64,000 nt of DNA from Pelagomonas calceolata (taxonomy: Eukaryota; Sar; Pelagophyceae; Pelagomonadales; Pelagomonadaceae), in assembly GCA_918797485.1 (NCBI GenBank), contig CAKKNE010000001.1, forward strand, positions 4,712,001 through 4,776,000. The letters run 5' to 3'. A program made the position numbers and the translations under genes. Every line of letters starts with the position of its first letter. The stretch's first letter is position 1. Below are positions 1-8,885 of this stretch, piece after piece. The notes beneath the pieces were generated by a model, which worked only from the letters and a program-made list of their open reading frames with translations, did no database searches and was not told where the DNA came from.

Positions 1-1
1 G

Positions 2-454
2 TTGAGGAGCGACCTCGCCACGCAGCCCCTGGCGATGAATAACCACTACCGGGGCATCGAACCGGCGCGCTTCGCGGCTGATCGTCGGTTAGCTTCGTTT
101 GACGTTGTGTCGACGAACAAAGACCGGCAAGGGAGACCCTTCGTCTCGACCATTGAAAGCTCCCAAAATTTGTACGCCGTGCAGTGGCACCCCGAGAAAA
201 ACGCCTTCGAGAACGCCCTGGCCGGGGACGGGACGCCGTTCGAAGGTATTAATCATGCGCCGGAAGCTGTCGCGGCGACGTTCGCTTTGGCGCAGTCCTT
301 CGTGGGCCGGGCGCGCGCGTCGCGCCATCATTTTGTGGCGCGGGACGCGTGGCGCTTCGAGAATTGTGTTGTTGGTGAGAAGCACCGGCCGGACTTCGTC
401 GGGGCCTACGACCTGCCGCTCGCTTGGGATGGGGGGGCGGCGCCTTGTGTATAG
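2..454 (+). CDS. gamma-glutamyl hydrolase, C-terminal part (5' end outside window)
   Basis: C-terminal 150 residues of a peptidase C26 gamma-glutamyl hydrolase, which trims polyglutamate from folates, usually in vacuoles or lysosomes or after secretion. The visible landmarks are MNNHYRGI, STNKDRQGRPFVSTIE and VQWHPEKNAFE. In this family the His of the WHPE block is the catalytic histidine; the nucleophile Cys and the GGG loop would lie upstream of the window. The reading frame is open to the left edge, so the first codon shown is not a start. It ends at a TAG 7 bp from the stop codon of the convergent ankyrin gene. The family assignment is confident; compartment is not visible because the leader is missing. 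Confidence 0.85.
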   Translation: MRSDLATQPLAMNNHYRGIEPARFAADRRLASFDVVSTNKDRQGRPFVSTIESSQNLYAVQWHPEKNAFENALAGDGTPFEGINHAPEAVAATFALAQSFVGRARASRHHFVARDAWRFENCVVGEKHRPDFVGAYDLPLAWDGGAAPCV

Positions 455-461
455 ATGTGTC

Positions 462-1235
462 TTACTTAGTCGCTCGCCAATAGGAGAGGATCTTCCAGAC
501 GATGCCGTTGTCCCCCTGGCGGACGATGAAGTAGAGGGCTTGGCTCGACGCGGAAGCTTGGCTCCGGCGTCGTGCGCAAGGAAGCTTGGCGCGACCGCGC
601 GTGACGAGGGAGCGGAGCCTCAACACCATTCGGTGCGGCGCGATGCAATGCGCCTTCCACGAGCCGTGCCTGCGCACGCTCGCGACCATGTCACTCATCG
701 CAACAAAGTGCTCGTTCCTAGAGCCATACCCGTGTGTCTGTAGTAAAGCATCAAACGAATCATTGTTCCGGACAGAATCCAACGTTGCGCCCGCTCTAAG
801 TAGTATCTCCAAGATCTTGACGTGGCACGGTTGAGCAGGAAATGCCCAAAACATCCTAGCGAGCGCTCTATGGCCATCATGATCTCCGGCATTTACGTTC
901 GCGCCTGCAGAGACGAGCAGAGAAACAAATTCTGGGGCGAGCGCTCCTCGAGAGCCACAAGCAAAATGCAGTGCGGTGGCTCCCGACCACCTACTCACCA
1001 CGTCGAGGGCGGCTCCTCGGGAAAGTAGGTAGCGGGCAATCTCGAGATGACCCTCAGTGAAGAGGTGGCCACCATCTGTGCCAGTTCTCGCGATCCACAA
1101 GAGAAGCGGCCAGCCGTCGTCGTCGACGTCGTTTACGGAGCGCGGAGCCGACTCGCTTCCACCGGTTAGCCAAGTCTTGACCCGTTCGAAATCTCCTTCG
1201 GAGGCGGCCCGTCCAATTGCCTGAGGTAGCGCCAT
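462..1235 (-). CDS. ankyrin-repeat protein
   Basis: A 257-residue protein with about four ankyrin repeats. Repeat signatures are GHLEIARYLLSRGAALDVV (about residues 60-80), GATALHFAC with LLVSAGANVN (85-115) and LEILLRAGATLD (140-155). The last 60 residues are a non-ankyrin tail (LRSLVTRGRAKLP, then a Trp-containing end near ILSYWRATK). I recall similar tails in many ankyrin proteins of this algal lineage, but the role is unknown. The ATG has a C-rich context and the 348 bp upstream separates it from the divergent Pro/Ser-rich gene. Function is probably protein binding; no catalytic domain is visible. Confidence 0.75.
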   Translation of the reverse strand: MALPQAIGRAASEGDFERVKTWLTGGSESAPRSVNDVDDDGWPLLLWIARTGTDGGHLFTEGHLEIARYLLSRGAALDVVSRWSGATALHFACGSRGALAPEFVSLLVSAGANVNAGDHDGHRALARMFWAFPAQPCHVKILEILLRAGATLDSVRNNDSFDALLQTHGYGSRNEHFVAMSDMVASVRRHGSWKAHCIAPHRMVLRLRSLVTRGRAKLPCARRRSQASASSQALYFIVRQGDNGIVWKILSYWRATK

Positions 1236-1583
1236 GCTGGCTGCCAGTGGCTCTGTGTAGCAGACGACGCCGCGGAGCGCAGTCTAGGCCGCGCGCGCGC
1301 CGCGACCCAAAACAGGTTTCCTCGGCGTTTTTGGTGCTGTATGTTTACGGCCTCAGCCGCGTGCTACGCCGCGTCAAACAACGTCAAACGACGCTCTACC
1401 GAAGCGCGCCCCGACGCCGCGACAATAAATACGTCAAGGTGGACTATCCACCACTGGACCACTGGACCACCAGTGCGAGAAACCCTGATAGAATAGCTGT
1501 TAAGCGGCCACCGGACGCCGGACGGGTTCGCATACACGCACGCTAGATCAGTCAATTTCAATTGCTCCTGATCGCGCGAAACC
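1236..1583. other. head-to-head intergenic region
   Basis: 348 bp between the ankyrin gene and the Pro/Ser-rich gene, presumably holding both promoters. It contains a short local direct repeat (CCACTGGACCACTGGACCACC near 1450, here read as repeats of ACCACTGG). No RNA gene or recognised motif seen. Confidence 0.4.
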
Positions 1584-2421
1584 ATGGCCGCCTCGCGAGT
1601 GGAATCCCTGGCCATGAAAACATTCTCGGAGACGGGTTCGCCGCAAACGCAAACGGGCTCGCCGCCGACGCGGCAACGGCGGGCCTCGGCGCCCGCGCCG
1701 CCGCCGCCTCCGGCGCCGCCGCCGCCGCGCCGCGAGTCGGACCTGCCTCCGCCGCCGCCGCCGAGCGACTGCGGGCTCTTGTCCCCCGCGGCCAGCGACG
1801 AGCCCTACCCCCCCATGTCATGGGAGGAGGCGCACGCCCTCATCTCGGAGCCGCCATTGTCGCCCCCGGGCTCGCGGCCCTCCTCCTACGAGGAACCGAG
1901 TTTCCTCGGCCGCGTTTTCGCGTCCTGTTGCGCCGTGGACCCCGACCGGAGGGCGCGCAAGGCCGAGCGGTCCGACGAGCTCCAGCTGGAACGGGCGCGT
2001 TTCCCGCGTCCACGCCATCGACGCGGCGTCGAGGAGTCGACGATTACCGGTCGATCTCGCACAGGGGTCCGATACCGCCGACATCTTCGCCATTCGAGCG
2101 TCATTGCCTCAGGGCGACCTCTTCTCGCGGTCCTTCTCGAGCGAAGAGACGATCTCGTTTTCCGCCCGGGACGTCGACGAGCCGCGGGACTCGCTCCTGG
2201 CGCCGCGCGGCTCGCGGGACTCGCTCCGGAGCCTGCTCCGGGATCGGCCGGGCAGCCGGGGCTCGCTCGGCGACTCTTTTCGCGGCTCGCTCGGCGACAC
2301 GGTCTACGTCCCCTCGCGGCGAAGCGATAGCACGACGAGCCCGCCGCCGCACCCCTCCAAAGCGAAGCCTTGGAAGCCCCGGTCCAAGCCTCCCCCACGC
2401 ACTAACTTCGATGACTTCTGA
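1584..2421 (+). CDS. Pro/Ser/Arg-rich low-complexity protein, two exons
   Basis: Hypothetical protein of about 255 residues built from exons 1584-1994 and 2065-2421. Exon 1 begins at an ATG in good context (accATGgcc), carries poly-proline blocks and a short ordered patch around SWEEAHALISEPP and LGRVFASCCAVDPDRRARK. Exon 2, in another frame, reads GSDTADIFAIRASLP followed by repeats of RDSLL/RGSLGD and ends FDDF. The intron must shift frame by one and the only acceptor that fits is CAG at 2062-2064; the matching donor in phase is GC at 1995, so this looks like a GC-AG intron. The repeated RGS/RDS serines could be phosphorylation sites. No family recognised. Its stop directly abuts the stop of the next gene. 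Confidence 0.55.
1995..2064 (+). mobile_element. introner-like intron, 70 nt, GC-AG
   Basis: Contains the shared core CCACGCCATCGACGCG at about 2010-2025. The donor is inferred from reading frame (GCGCGT) and the acceptor is TCGCACAG. No clear flanking direct repeat. Confidence 0.5.
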
Positions 2422-2733
2422 TTACGAGGGCGCTTCCGGCGCAAACGCTCGGTAGTCCTGGCCGTCGCTCCCGCGGTGCATCTCCGTCTCCCAGCCCGCA
2501 ACAGCAGCCCACTCGCGCACCGTCTCGTTGATGGCGTCGCGGTCGCGTTTGTACAACGCGGCGCACACCTCGGCGGCGTCGTCGCCGGCCTGCCCGAGAG
2601 CTGCAGCTTTCGCGCGGTAGAGGTCCTGGAAACTATAGTTGCACGCGTTGGACAGGCGCTCCCGCTTGCAGCCGCACTGCTCGAGGAGTGCGGGGTCGAC
2701 TGTCGTCGTTGTTTTTTGGGTGTTGCTGGACAT
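2422..2733 (-). CDS. small Cys-containing hypothetical protein
   Basis: About 103 residues from the ATG at 2733; a longer frame upstream lacks clear coding character. The protein is mostly helical in appearance: QCGCKRERLSNACNYSFQDL, then an Ala-rich stretch and INETVREWAAVAGWE. The cysteines (CxC, then C eight residues later, then one in AEVC) do not make a twin CX9C pattern, so I do not call it a mitochondrial CHCH protein. Its TAA lies immediately next to the TGA of the upstream convergent gene with no intervening base. No family recognised. Confidence 0.5.
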   Translation of the reverse strand: MSSNTQKTTTTVDPALLEQCGCKRERLSNACNYSFQDLYRAKAAALGQAGDDAAEVCAALYKRDRDAINETVREWAAVAGWETEMHRGSDGQDYRAFAPEAPS

Positions 2734-3303
2734 GCTGCGCAGTCGGTGCTCTCCCCTTTGCCGCACCGATGCGCTTCGCACGGTTGCACAGCGATTGCAC
2801 GCTAAGAGGCGGTTCTCCGCGTGTGCCAAATTTGATCTATAGGCACAGCTGCGGCTCGTGCTCCGCTGTCACTCTGGCTGTGCTCCGCTGTGTGGTCTCT
2901 GTGCTCATCAATCGCTTACAGATGATGCCGCAGCGGTTGCGCACCAACAATATGGGTCCGCGGTGAGCTTCTGCCAGATTATAGAGACCCACAGCGACGC
3001 CTGTGCCGCTCCGCTTGCAAAAGCTCTCACAGTCCAAACCCGCCACTTAGGCTGCCTGCAAATCACAGGGAGTCGGAGGGCGTCAGAGCGACGACGCGAC
3101 GTGTGCCTTTCGAAGCTTGGACCATCCCGGAGACTGCAATGTATCTCCCAAAAAGTACAAAAAACATGGGAGACAAAAAATCGGCACACGCTCGCATCGC
3201 TCACTTAGAGACAAGCAGCGTAGCACTGTACTGCTGCAATAATCGCTGCGGAACAGCTGTCCAAAAATCACCAGTCAACTACACGCGCAACAAGTGAAAC
3301 ACT
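2734..3303. other. head-to-head intergenic region
   Basis: 570 bp upstream of both the small Cys protein and the Ste20 kinase. A short imperfect tandem repeat with unit GTGCTCCGCTGT lies at about 2857-2893. Nothing else recognised. Confidence 0.35.
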
Positions 3304-4611
3304 ATGTCAGCCGAGGCCACCACCGCCGACCCGGCAGAGCTCTACCAGCTCGAGGAGCAGGTGGGCCGAGGCTCCTTCGGCGTCGTACACAGAGCAAGAG
3401 TAAAAGGCACGAAGGACCAAGTAGCGATAAAAATAGTGGACCTCGAGGCGGACGTCAGCGAACTAGAGGCGGTCAAGAGTGAAGTGGAGACGATGGCGTC
3501 GGCGACGGCTTGTCCACAATTAGTAAGGTATCTCGGCTGCCACATGGTGTCGAATCGGCTCTGGATCGTCACGGAGTACCTTGGGGGTGGTTCGCTCGGT
3601 GATCTGATGACCAAGACGAAGAGACCTTTGCCAGAAGAAGCGGTGCGAGGCGTGCTAGGCGAGATCCTGCGAGGTTTAGCATTCCTCCACGCGCAAAGAC
3701 GCTTACATAGGGACGTCAAGGGCAAGAACGTGTTGGTCGCGGAGGACGGGTCGGTCAAGCTTGCCGACTTTGGCGTCGCGACGCGACTGACGGACACGAC
3801 GACGAAACGTCGAAGCTTGATAGGCACGCCCTACTGGATGGCTCCGGAAGTCATCGAGCAGTCGCGGTACGACGGGGCCGCGGATGTTTGGAGTGTTGGT
3901 ATTACAGCTATAGAACTGGCCACAACAAAACCTCCTCACTCAGCTTTACATCCGATGAAGGTCTTGTTTGTCGTGCCGAAGGCGGCGCCACCCACGCTGG
4001 AAGGCGAATTTAGTGATCAATTCAAGGCGTTTGTGGCGCGATGCGTCGCCAAGGACGCGTCGGATCGGCCTCCTGCGGATGAGCTACTCAGGGACCCTTG
4101 GATTGTTGATGGTGATTTCGCGGGGTCGTCCAAACCATTACTGGCCTCGCTAGTAGCCGAGGCGGCCGCATCCGCGCCGCCGCCGCCGCCGCCCTCGTCG
4201 AGGTCGCCGACGCCCTCGCCACTCATAACGCCGGCGGCGTCGCCCCACACGCCGCGCACGCCGGCGTCACTCTCGCAGTACGCGCGCTCGCCCGCGTCGC
4301 TCCCGTCCGTGTCGGCGTCGCCGCGGCGGCCGGGCCGCTCGCGGGCCTTCCGCCAGGTCGTCGCGCCGGCGATCGCCGCGGCCGCGCGCCACGCCATCCG
4401 CGGCGGCGACCGGCGGCGGCCCGCGGCGGCGGCGCTCGACGACCTCTGCAAGGCGCTCGAGCGCGTCGACGGCGCGCTCGAGGGCGGCCGCCTCACGGCG
4501 GCCTTCGCCGTCGCGCTCGCGGACGCGCTCGAGCGCCACCGCGGGTCGCTGGACCTGGAGGGGCTGACGGCGACGAACGCAACGTCGCCGCCGCCGCCGC
4601 CGAGGCCGTAA
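3304..4611 (+). CDS. Ste20-like serine/threonine kinase (GCK/MST type)
   Basis: 435 residues. The kinase domain occupies about residues 13-275: glycine loop GRGSFGVV, VAIK lysine, catalytic loop HRDVKGKNVL, DFGVA, and GTPYWMAPEVI, which is the signature of the Ste20 group. The N-terminal position of the kinase domain resembles the germinal-centre/MST/SPS1 subfamily rather than PAK, where it is C-terminal. All catalytic residues are present, so it should be active. After the kinase comes a Pro/Ser-rich linker (about 280-340) and a basic Ala-rich helical tail without a recognised SARAH domain. Members act in stress, polarity and cell-cycle signalling. Single exon; the start ATG follows an A-rich leader. 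Confidence 0.9.
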   Translation: MSAEATTADPAELYQLEEQVGRGSFGVVHRARVKGTKDQVAIKIVDLEADVSELEAVKSEVETMASATACPQLVRYLGCHMVSNRLWIVTEYLGGGSLGDLMTKTKRPLPEEAVRGVLGEILRGLAFLHAQRRLHRDVKGKNVLVAEDGSVKLADFGVATRLTDTTTKRRSLIGTPYWMAPEVIEQSRYDGAADVWSVGITAIELATTKPPHSALHPMKVLFVVPKAAPPTLEGEFSDQFKAFVARCVAKDASDRPPADELLRDPWIVDGDFAGSSKPLLASLVAEAAASAPPPPPPSSRSPTPSPLITPAASPHTPRTPASLSQYARSPASLPSVSASPRRPGRSRAFRQVVAPAIAAAARHAIRGGDRRRPAAAALDDLCKALERVDGALEGGRLTAAFAVALADALERHRGSLDLEGLTATNATSPPPPPRP

Positions 4612-4982
4612 TCCTATTTGTTGTATCACCAAGTTTTTGGAGCGCTTTTTTTCTGATTGTAGGGTCGCTTACGCCGCATGCGCTCGCGCTGGGGGCCCTC
4701 CAGAAGGCTCTTGTATCCCGCATAAAACCCGTTTTGCCTAAACAATTAAATTCTCCAAGCGACGGCACACGCGTGGCTCTCCTAGCGCTTAAGGGTATAA
4801 TCCCAGCGCAAGCAGCGTTCAGACGTTTCCGGCACGCAGCGGCCAGCTCGCCTGACGCGGCAAGGCGACCACCGGCGCGCCCCGCCCTCCTGTGCACAAG
4901 GTCACCCAGCCCCCAGAGACGCCAGCCGGCGCTAACAAGGGGCACCAGCAGGGCGACCAAGGACGCCAGCAGCACCAAAAAG
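4612..4982. other. intergenic region between two co-oriented genes
   Basis: 371 bp containing the 3' flank of the kinase gene and the probable 5' UTR of the UBE2O-like gene. An upstream ATG at 4734 is in frame with the E2 gene, but the 83 codons it would add read as low-complexity UTR. Confidence 0.35.
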
Positions 4983-7667
4983 ATGCGCACGAAGCAACCC
5001 CCCCAGGAAAATGAACTCAAGGAGGCCTGTCAAAGCGTAAAAAACGACCACCCCGACTTTGGCGTGAAGCGCGTCTTCAAAGAACTCGAGCAGCGCAAGC
5101 CGAGGTGGAGATTAACGGAGAAGCGCGTCCAGAAGTGCATGAAGAAGTATGGACTCACGTGTAGTACTAAGCCGCCCCCGTCACCATTACGAGATGACGA
5201 CGAAGTAGCACCAACGGTCTTTCCGGAAGACTGCGTCTGTCTGCGAAGCAAGCCGGCGCAATTGGGCTGGGTCCTCAAGGCCTCGGGCGTGTTGGGAGGC
5301 GACGACGACTATGATGACGACGACGAGGAGGAGGAGGAGTCGAGGGCCGTGCCCGAAGGGTCAGCAAGGGTCCAATGGCTCGACCACTATGAGCCAAGGT
5401 TAGAGTCGACGGATGCTGTAGAGGTTGTGGACCGGCCCTTTGTCGTTGGAGATGTTGTGGCAAGAGCCGACGACCCGACGGGCGCCTTAGGTGCTGTTGT
5501 GAAAGTTTCATTAAGGGCCGACGTCCGCGTCGTCTACTCGCCGACGTCAGTCACAGTACCGCCGCCGCCACCACCACGGAATCAGCGGAGACGCGGGCGA
5601 AGTGCGGGGAGACGGGAGCCCTCGCCGAAGCCGCCGCCATTGCCACAGAAGATCGAGGGCACGTTGCGGAACATCCCGGCCGCATCGTTGAAACCGGCTA
5701 CTGGTTTACGGATGGGCGACCCCGTGGCGCATCGGACGCGAGGGCGGTGGGTCGGTAGGGTTGTCGGGGCTACGTATGACGTGACCGTGAGATGTAATGG
5801 CGGCGCGTTATGCGTCGTGCAAGGTCTAGGCGACAACGGCGCCGAGCAATTGGTAGAACCAGTCGACGATGCGGACTACGGCTTTGATGAATTGTGCCCC
5901 TTCTTCCCGGGGCAGCGCGTGTCGGCGCCGCCCTCGGTGTGGCGTAGAGCGTCGTGGAAGAACGGCGCGCGGGCGCCGCAAGGCCGAAGACGTAGAAGTG
6001 GTGTGGTAGAAAAGGTCGAAGTCTCGCAAGCGGGCGTGCAGTGGTTGGCCTGGGGCGTCGGCGCGTCGCGCGACCCGCCGCCGGCTTGGGCTAGTGTCAA
6101 GGAGATCGACATCCTCACGGCGTTCGCGGGCCTGACGCGCGTCGGGGACCACGTCTGCGGTTCCGACTTACCTGATGGTTCATGTGCGCAAGTCATCCGG
6201 ACGGAGACGAGATGTTCGGTGCGGTGGTCGTCCTCAGAAGATTCGCCGGAAGTAGCTTCTCTGGAATTGGTACCGAGGCAACACCTGGGCGAGCACGACT
6301 TCCTGCCGAACGACTTTGTGGTCAAACGTTTAGAAGAATCTTCAGATGTGGGCGTGATCCGAGTCGTCGACGCGAAGGAGCGGACGTGCTCCGTGAAGTT
6401 CGGTGACACGGAAGAGACGATGTCGTCCTACGAGCTCGCTCTTAGTTCAGCGGACAATTATTCGGCGGGCGACCTCGTATTAAGGGTGAACCAGAGTTCT
6501 TCCACAGAAGGTCCGAACCGCCAGACGGCAGGTACCGTGTCTGATCAGACGGACTTTGGCACGGAAGACAATGAAGAGGCCGAGTTAGCCGAAGCGATCC
6601 GACGGTCCCTGGAGGAGACACCATCTACCGAAACGTCGACAGGAGAAGAGCGCTGGGTCGGCCAGGTCCTGAGCTTGAGTGACGGGAAGGTACGGGTGCT
6701 GTGGGTCGACGGGTCGAAAGAAGAAGTAGCCCCGTCTGAATTGTTGTTAGTACCAGACGCGTCGGGCGAGGAGCCGTACAATAGTGAGGAGGAGGCGTCG
6801 GACGGCGAAAGCCTCCCGACGCAGCCGCCCGTGGAGGCGCCTGTTGCTCAAAGCCCCGTCGTCGAGAGTGACGACGACGACAGTGACGACGAGGACACGA
6901 GCCCCTTCGCGATTGTCGAGGAGCCGCCTCAAGACCACGCGTACGGCCACACGGCGCCTCATCAAGTACCTCTGAAACAAGTGAGGAAGCTCTGGGCGCA
7001 ATTAGGTAAACATTTGCCGCCCGGCGTCCATGTGCGAGCCTTCGAGAAGCGGACTGATCTATTAAGGGCCGTGATTGTGGGCCCGACGGGCACGCCCTAC
7101 GACGGGTTTCTCTTCTGGTTCGACCTGCAGCTGCCGGAGACGTACCCGTCCGAGCCGCCGTCCATGCACTACCACGCCTGGGGTCTTAGTGAAAGATTGA
7201 ACCCCAACCTCTACGAGAACGGGAAAGTGTGTTTGAGTTTGCTGGGGACGTGGAGCGGCCCGGGCTGGGACCCCGAGTCGTCGACACTGTTACAATTACT
7301 GGTATCGGTGCAAGGCTTAGTATTAGTGGACAAGCCCTACTACAACGAGCCCGGCCACGAGAGGCACGCTGACACCGTCGAGGGCGAGCAGCAAGCTAGA
7401 CTGTACAACGAGAACGCCAGGTTGTTATCCTTACAAGCGACGACGGCGGCGTGCCGCCGGCCGCCGCGGCCCTTCCGGGGCGTCGTCGCGGCGCACTTCG
7501 CGAGGGTCGGGCCCGCGCTGCTCGAGAGTTTGGAGGCGGCGGGCGGCGGCGACTCGCACTCGGACGGCTACCGGCGCGTGCTGCGGCGGCTCGCGCCGCG
7601 GTTTGCGGAGGCCGTGAATTCCTTGAAGAGGCCTGATGGTGAATTGGACGAGGTTGAGGACGCGTAA
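4983..7667 (+). CDS. UBE2O-like ubiquitin-conjugating enzyme (E2/E3 hybrid)
   Basis: About 894 residues from the ATG at 4983. The C-terminal UBC fold (about residues 660-830) contains YPSEPPSMHYHAWG and ENGKVCLSLLGTWSG, whose Cys near residue 750 is the predicted thioester residue; the LLGTWSG block and the large size are typical of UBE2O/UBC24. The first 60 residues form a helical module (KNDHPDFGVKRVFKEL, WRLTEKRVQKCMKKYGL) that looks like a small helix-turn-helix-like domain and recurs in algal proteins. The middle holds several SH3-like VGDVV/VGQVLSL segments and acidic runs, as in UBE2O. It probably monoubiquitinates substrates without a separate E3. The start at 4734 cannot be excluded. 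Confidence 0.85.
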   Translation: MRTKQPPQENELKEACQSVKNDHPDFGVKRVFKELEQRKPRWRLTEKRVQKCMKKYGLTCSTKPPPSPLRDDDEVAPTVFPEDCVCLRSKPAQLGWVLKASGVLGGDDDYDDDDEEEEESRAVPEGSARVQWLDHYEPRLESTDAVEVVDRPFVVGDVVARADDPTGALGAVVKVSLRADVRVVYSPTSVTVPPPPPPRNQRRRGRSAGRREPSPKPPPLPQKIEGTLRNIPAASLKPATGLRMGDPVAHRTRGRWVGRVVGATYDVTVRCNGGALCVVQGLGDNGAEQLVEPVDDADYGFDELCPFFPGQRVSAPPSVWRRASWKNGARAPQGRRRRSGVVEKVEVSQAGVQWLAWGVGASRDPPPAWASVKEIDILTAFAGLTRVGDHVCGSDLPDGSCAQVIRTETRCSVRWSSSEDSPEVASLELVPRQHLGEHDFLPNDFVVKRLEESSDVGVIRVVDAKERTCSVKFGDTEETMSSYELALSSADNYSAGDLVLRVNQSSSTEGPNRQTAGTVSDQTDFGTEDNEEAELAEAIRRSLEETPSTETSTGEERWVGQVLSLSDGKVRVLWVDGSKEEVAPSELLLVPDASGEEPYNSEEEASDGESLPTQPPVEAPVAQSPVVESDDDDSDDEDTSPFAIVEEPPQDHAYGHTAPHQVPLKQVRKLWAQLGKHLPPGVHVRAFEKRTDLLRAVIVGPTGTPYDGFLFWFDLQLPETYPSEPPSMHYHAWGLSERLNPNLYENGKVCLSLLGTWSGPGWDPESSTLLQLLVSVQGLVLVDKPYYNEPGHERHADTVEGEQQARLYNENARLLSLQATTAACRRPPRPFRGVVAAHFARVGPALLESLEAAGGGDSHSDGYRRVLRRLAPRFAEAVNSLKRPDGELDEVEDA

Positions 7668-7771
7668 GGAGACTGTCAAATAACCATTCTTACCCTTGGA
7701 GTGGATCCGCCCCGTACACGACTTTGGCATCTCTCACCTTCCTCAGGTTATTCCGTAACTCGTGGTCGAAC

Positions 7772-8085
7772 TTACGCGGCGCGCGCGGCCAGCGTCTTCC
7801 GCGCGTCTTTCAGCGCATTTTGGACACACGGCGTCTCGTGATGCGCCGGTCCGAATACGCGCTTCCACAACGGTGCGACGGACTCGAGGATCTCCACGCC
7901 CTTGCGGACATCGTCGAGCGTGGCGGCGGCGTCCTCGTAAAGAGATATCGCGTACCCCCACCTCATCCTGAGCGTGGTTTGATTACTCTCTCCAAGGACA
8001 CGTCGCGCCACGGGCATCGTTTTTCGCAGCAGCGACCTGGCTTCTTCAAAGCGCTTTAAACGATTAAGGGACGACGCGTAGTTGC
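7772..8085 (-). pseudogene. C-terminal fragment of a kinesin-light-chain-like TPR protein
   Basis: About 105 codons beginning at ASNYASSLNRLKRFEEARSL and ending LAARAA before TAA. The pattern of TPR helices (FEEARSLLRKTMPVARRVLGE, TLDDVRKGVEILE) matches the last repeats of the kinesin-light-chain-like proteins that I recall as a multicopy family in Aureococcus. Everything upstream of these repeats is missing: homology stops near 8085, where PP2C-like coding sequence begins on the other strand. I therefore call it a 5'-truncated remnant. No promoter or start is convincing; the ATG at 8125 lies inside the neighbour. Confidence 0.65.
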
Positions 8086-8127
8086 TGGCTGAAGCGAACC
8101 GAGCCCGACCCGCCGGAGATAGCAAAG

Positions 8128-8838
8128 ATGCGCACCGAGGCGTCGGCCGAGGTCGCGGAGCTCTGGAGCTCCGACGTGACGGACGCGTTCCTTATCATCG
8201 CGTGCGACGGCATCTTCGAGGAGATTTCAAACAAACAAGCCGTGGCATTAGCGCGGGCAGCCTTCCAGAAATATGGTGTCGACGACGTCGGCGCCGTCGC
8301 CAAATCCATCATCGAATGGGTCATGCTCAAGGGCGGCACAGATAACATGACTTGCGTCATTCAGGTGCTCGACAAGGACTCCCTAAAAAAGCTCGACTCG
8401 CGCACCGTCGGGAGCTGCGTGGAGATCAGCCAGTGCGTCGGGTGCTGTCGACGGCGCCGTAAAACATTGATTTCCACACAGGTCGGGAGCGAGTGCGAGG
8501 CGTGCGGTCTGGCGTATCCCGCTGTGTTAAATGCTGGAGCGGTCCTGAGGACGACGGCGCGCGACGTCCGCCATTTAGACGAGCCGGGCCTCCAGCGCTA
8601 CCTGAAAGACGTCGGCCTTTATGCTCCGAGAGTGGCGGAACTGGCGATGGACGGCACAGACCTCCTCGCCGCGGATTTGACCTCCGTGGACCTAGATCTA
8701 TCCGATTCGGACGCCGCGTTCTTGCGAGCGTCCCTGGAGTGGTGGGACATCACGTCGTCCTGCGCGGAAAATCCGAAGATGTACGCGGCGATCGGCGGCG
8801 GGGGACGGCGGGCGTCGGTGGAGAAGGGGTACTACTAG
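8128..8838 (+). CDS. PP2C-type phosphatase, C-terminal half only, with SAM-like tail
   Basis: The protein begins inside a PP2C domain: DAFLIIACDGIFEEISNKQAV and KGGTDNMTC are the late PP2C metal-binding motifs, but the N-terminal motifs with the first catalytic aspartates are absent, and only 460 bp separate this gene from the E2 gene upstream. The frame is open back to a stop at 8065. After the PP2C part come a CxxC pair (ECEACG) and a SAM-like segment, LDEPGLQRYLKDVGL to LRASLEWW (about residues 150-215). A 45-nt segment at 8437-8481 is a likely intron. As it stands the enzyme cannot be complete; truncation, a distant 5' exon or an assembly join are all possible. Confidence 0.55.
   Translation: MRTEASAEVAELWSSDVTDAFLIIACDGIFEEISNKQAVALARAAFQKYGVDDVGAVAKSIIEWVMLKGGTDNMTCVIQVLDKDSLKKLDSRTVGSCVEISQCVGCCRRRRKTLISTQVGSECEACGLAYPAVLNAGAVLRTTARDVRHLDEPGLQRYLKDVGLYAPRVAELAMDGTDLLAADLTSVDLDLSDSDAAFLRASLEWWDITSSCAENPKMYAAIGGGGRRASVEKGYY
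8437..8481 (+). mobile_element. possible 45-nt introner remnant
   Basis: Starts with GTCGGGTG and is followed by GTCGGGAG, a direct repeat of 7/8. Its last 15 nt, ending GATTTCCACACAG, are shared with the 3' end of the intron at 16652-16846 in an unrelated gene. The length is a multiple of three, so the frame is kept whether or not it is spliced. Confidence 0.5.
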
Positions 8839-8885
8839 TCGAGTAATGATAAGCGCTAGCTTCAACACGACAAACCCGTTACACA

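Noticed and set aside
2857-2893. Two-copy GTGCTCCGCTGT repeat as a regulatory array
   Set aside because: Only two imperfect copies, not seen elsewhere in the window.
4734-4982. N-terminal extension of the UBE2O-like protein from the ATG at 4734
   Set aside because: The 83 added residues lack ordered sequence and include promoter-like DNA; the ATG at 4983 starts directly before the helical module.
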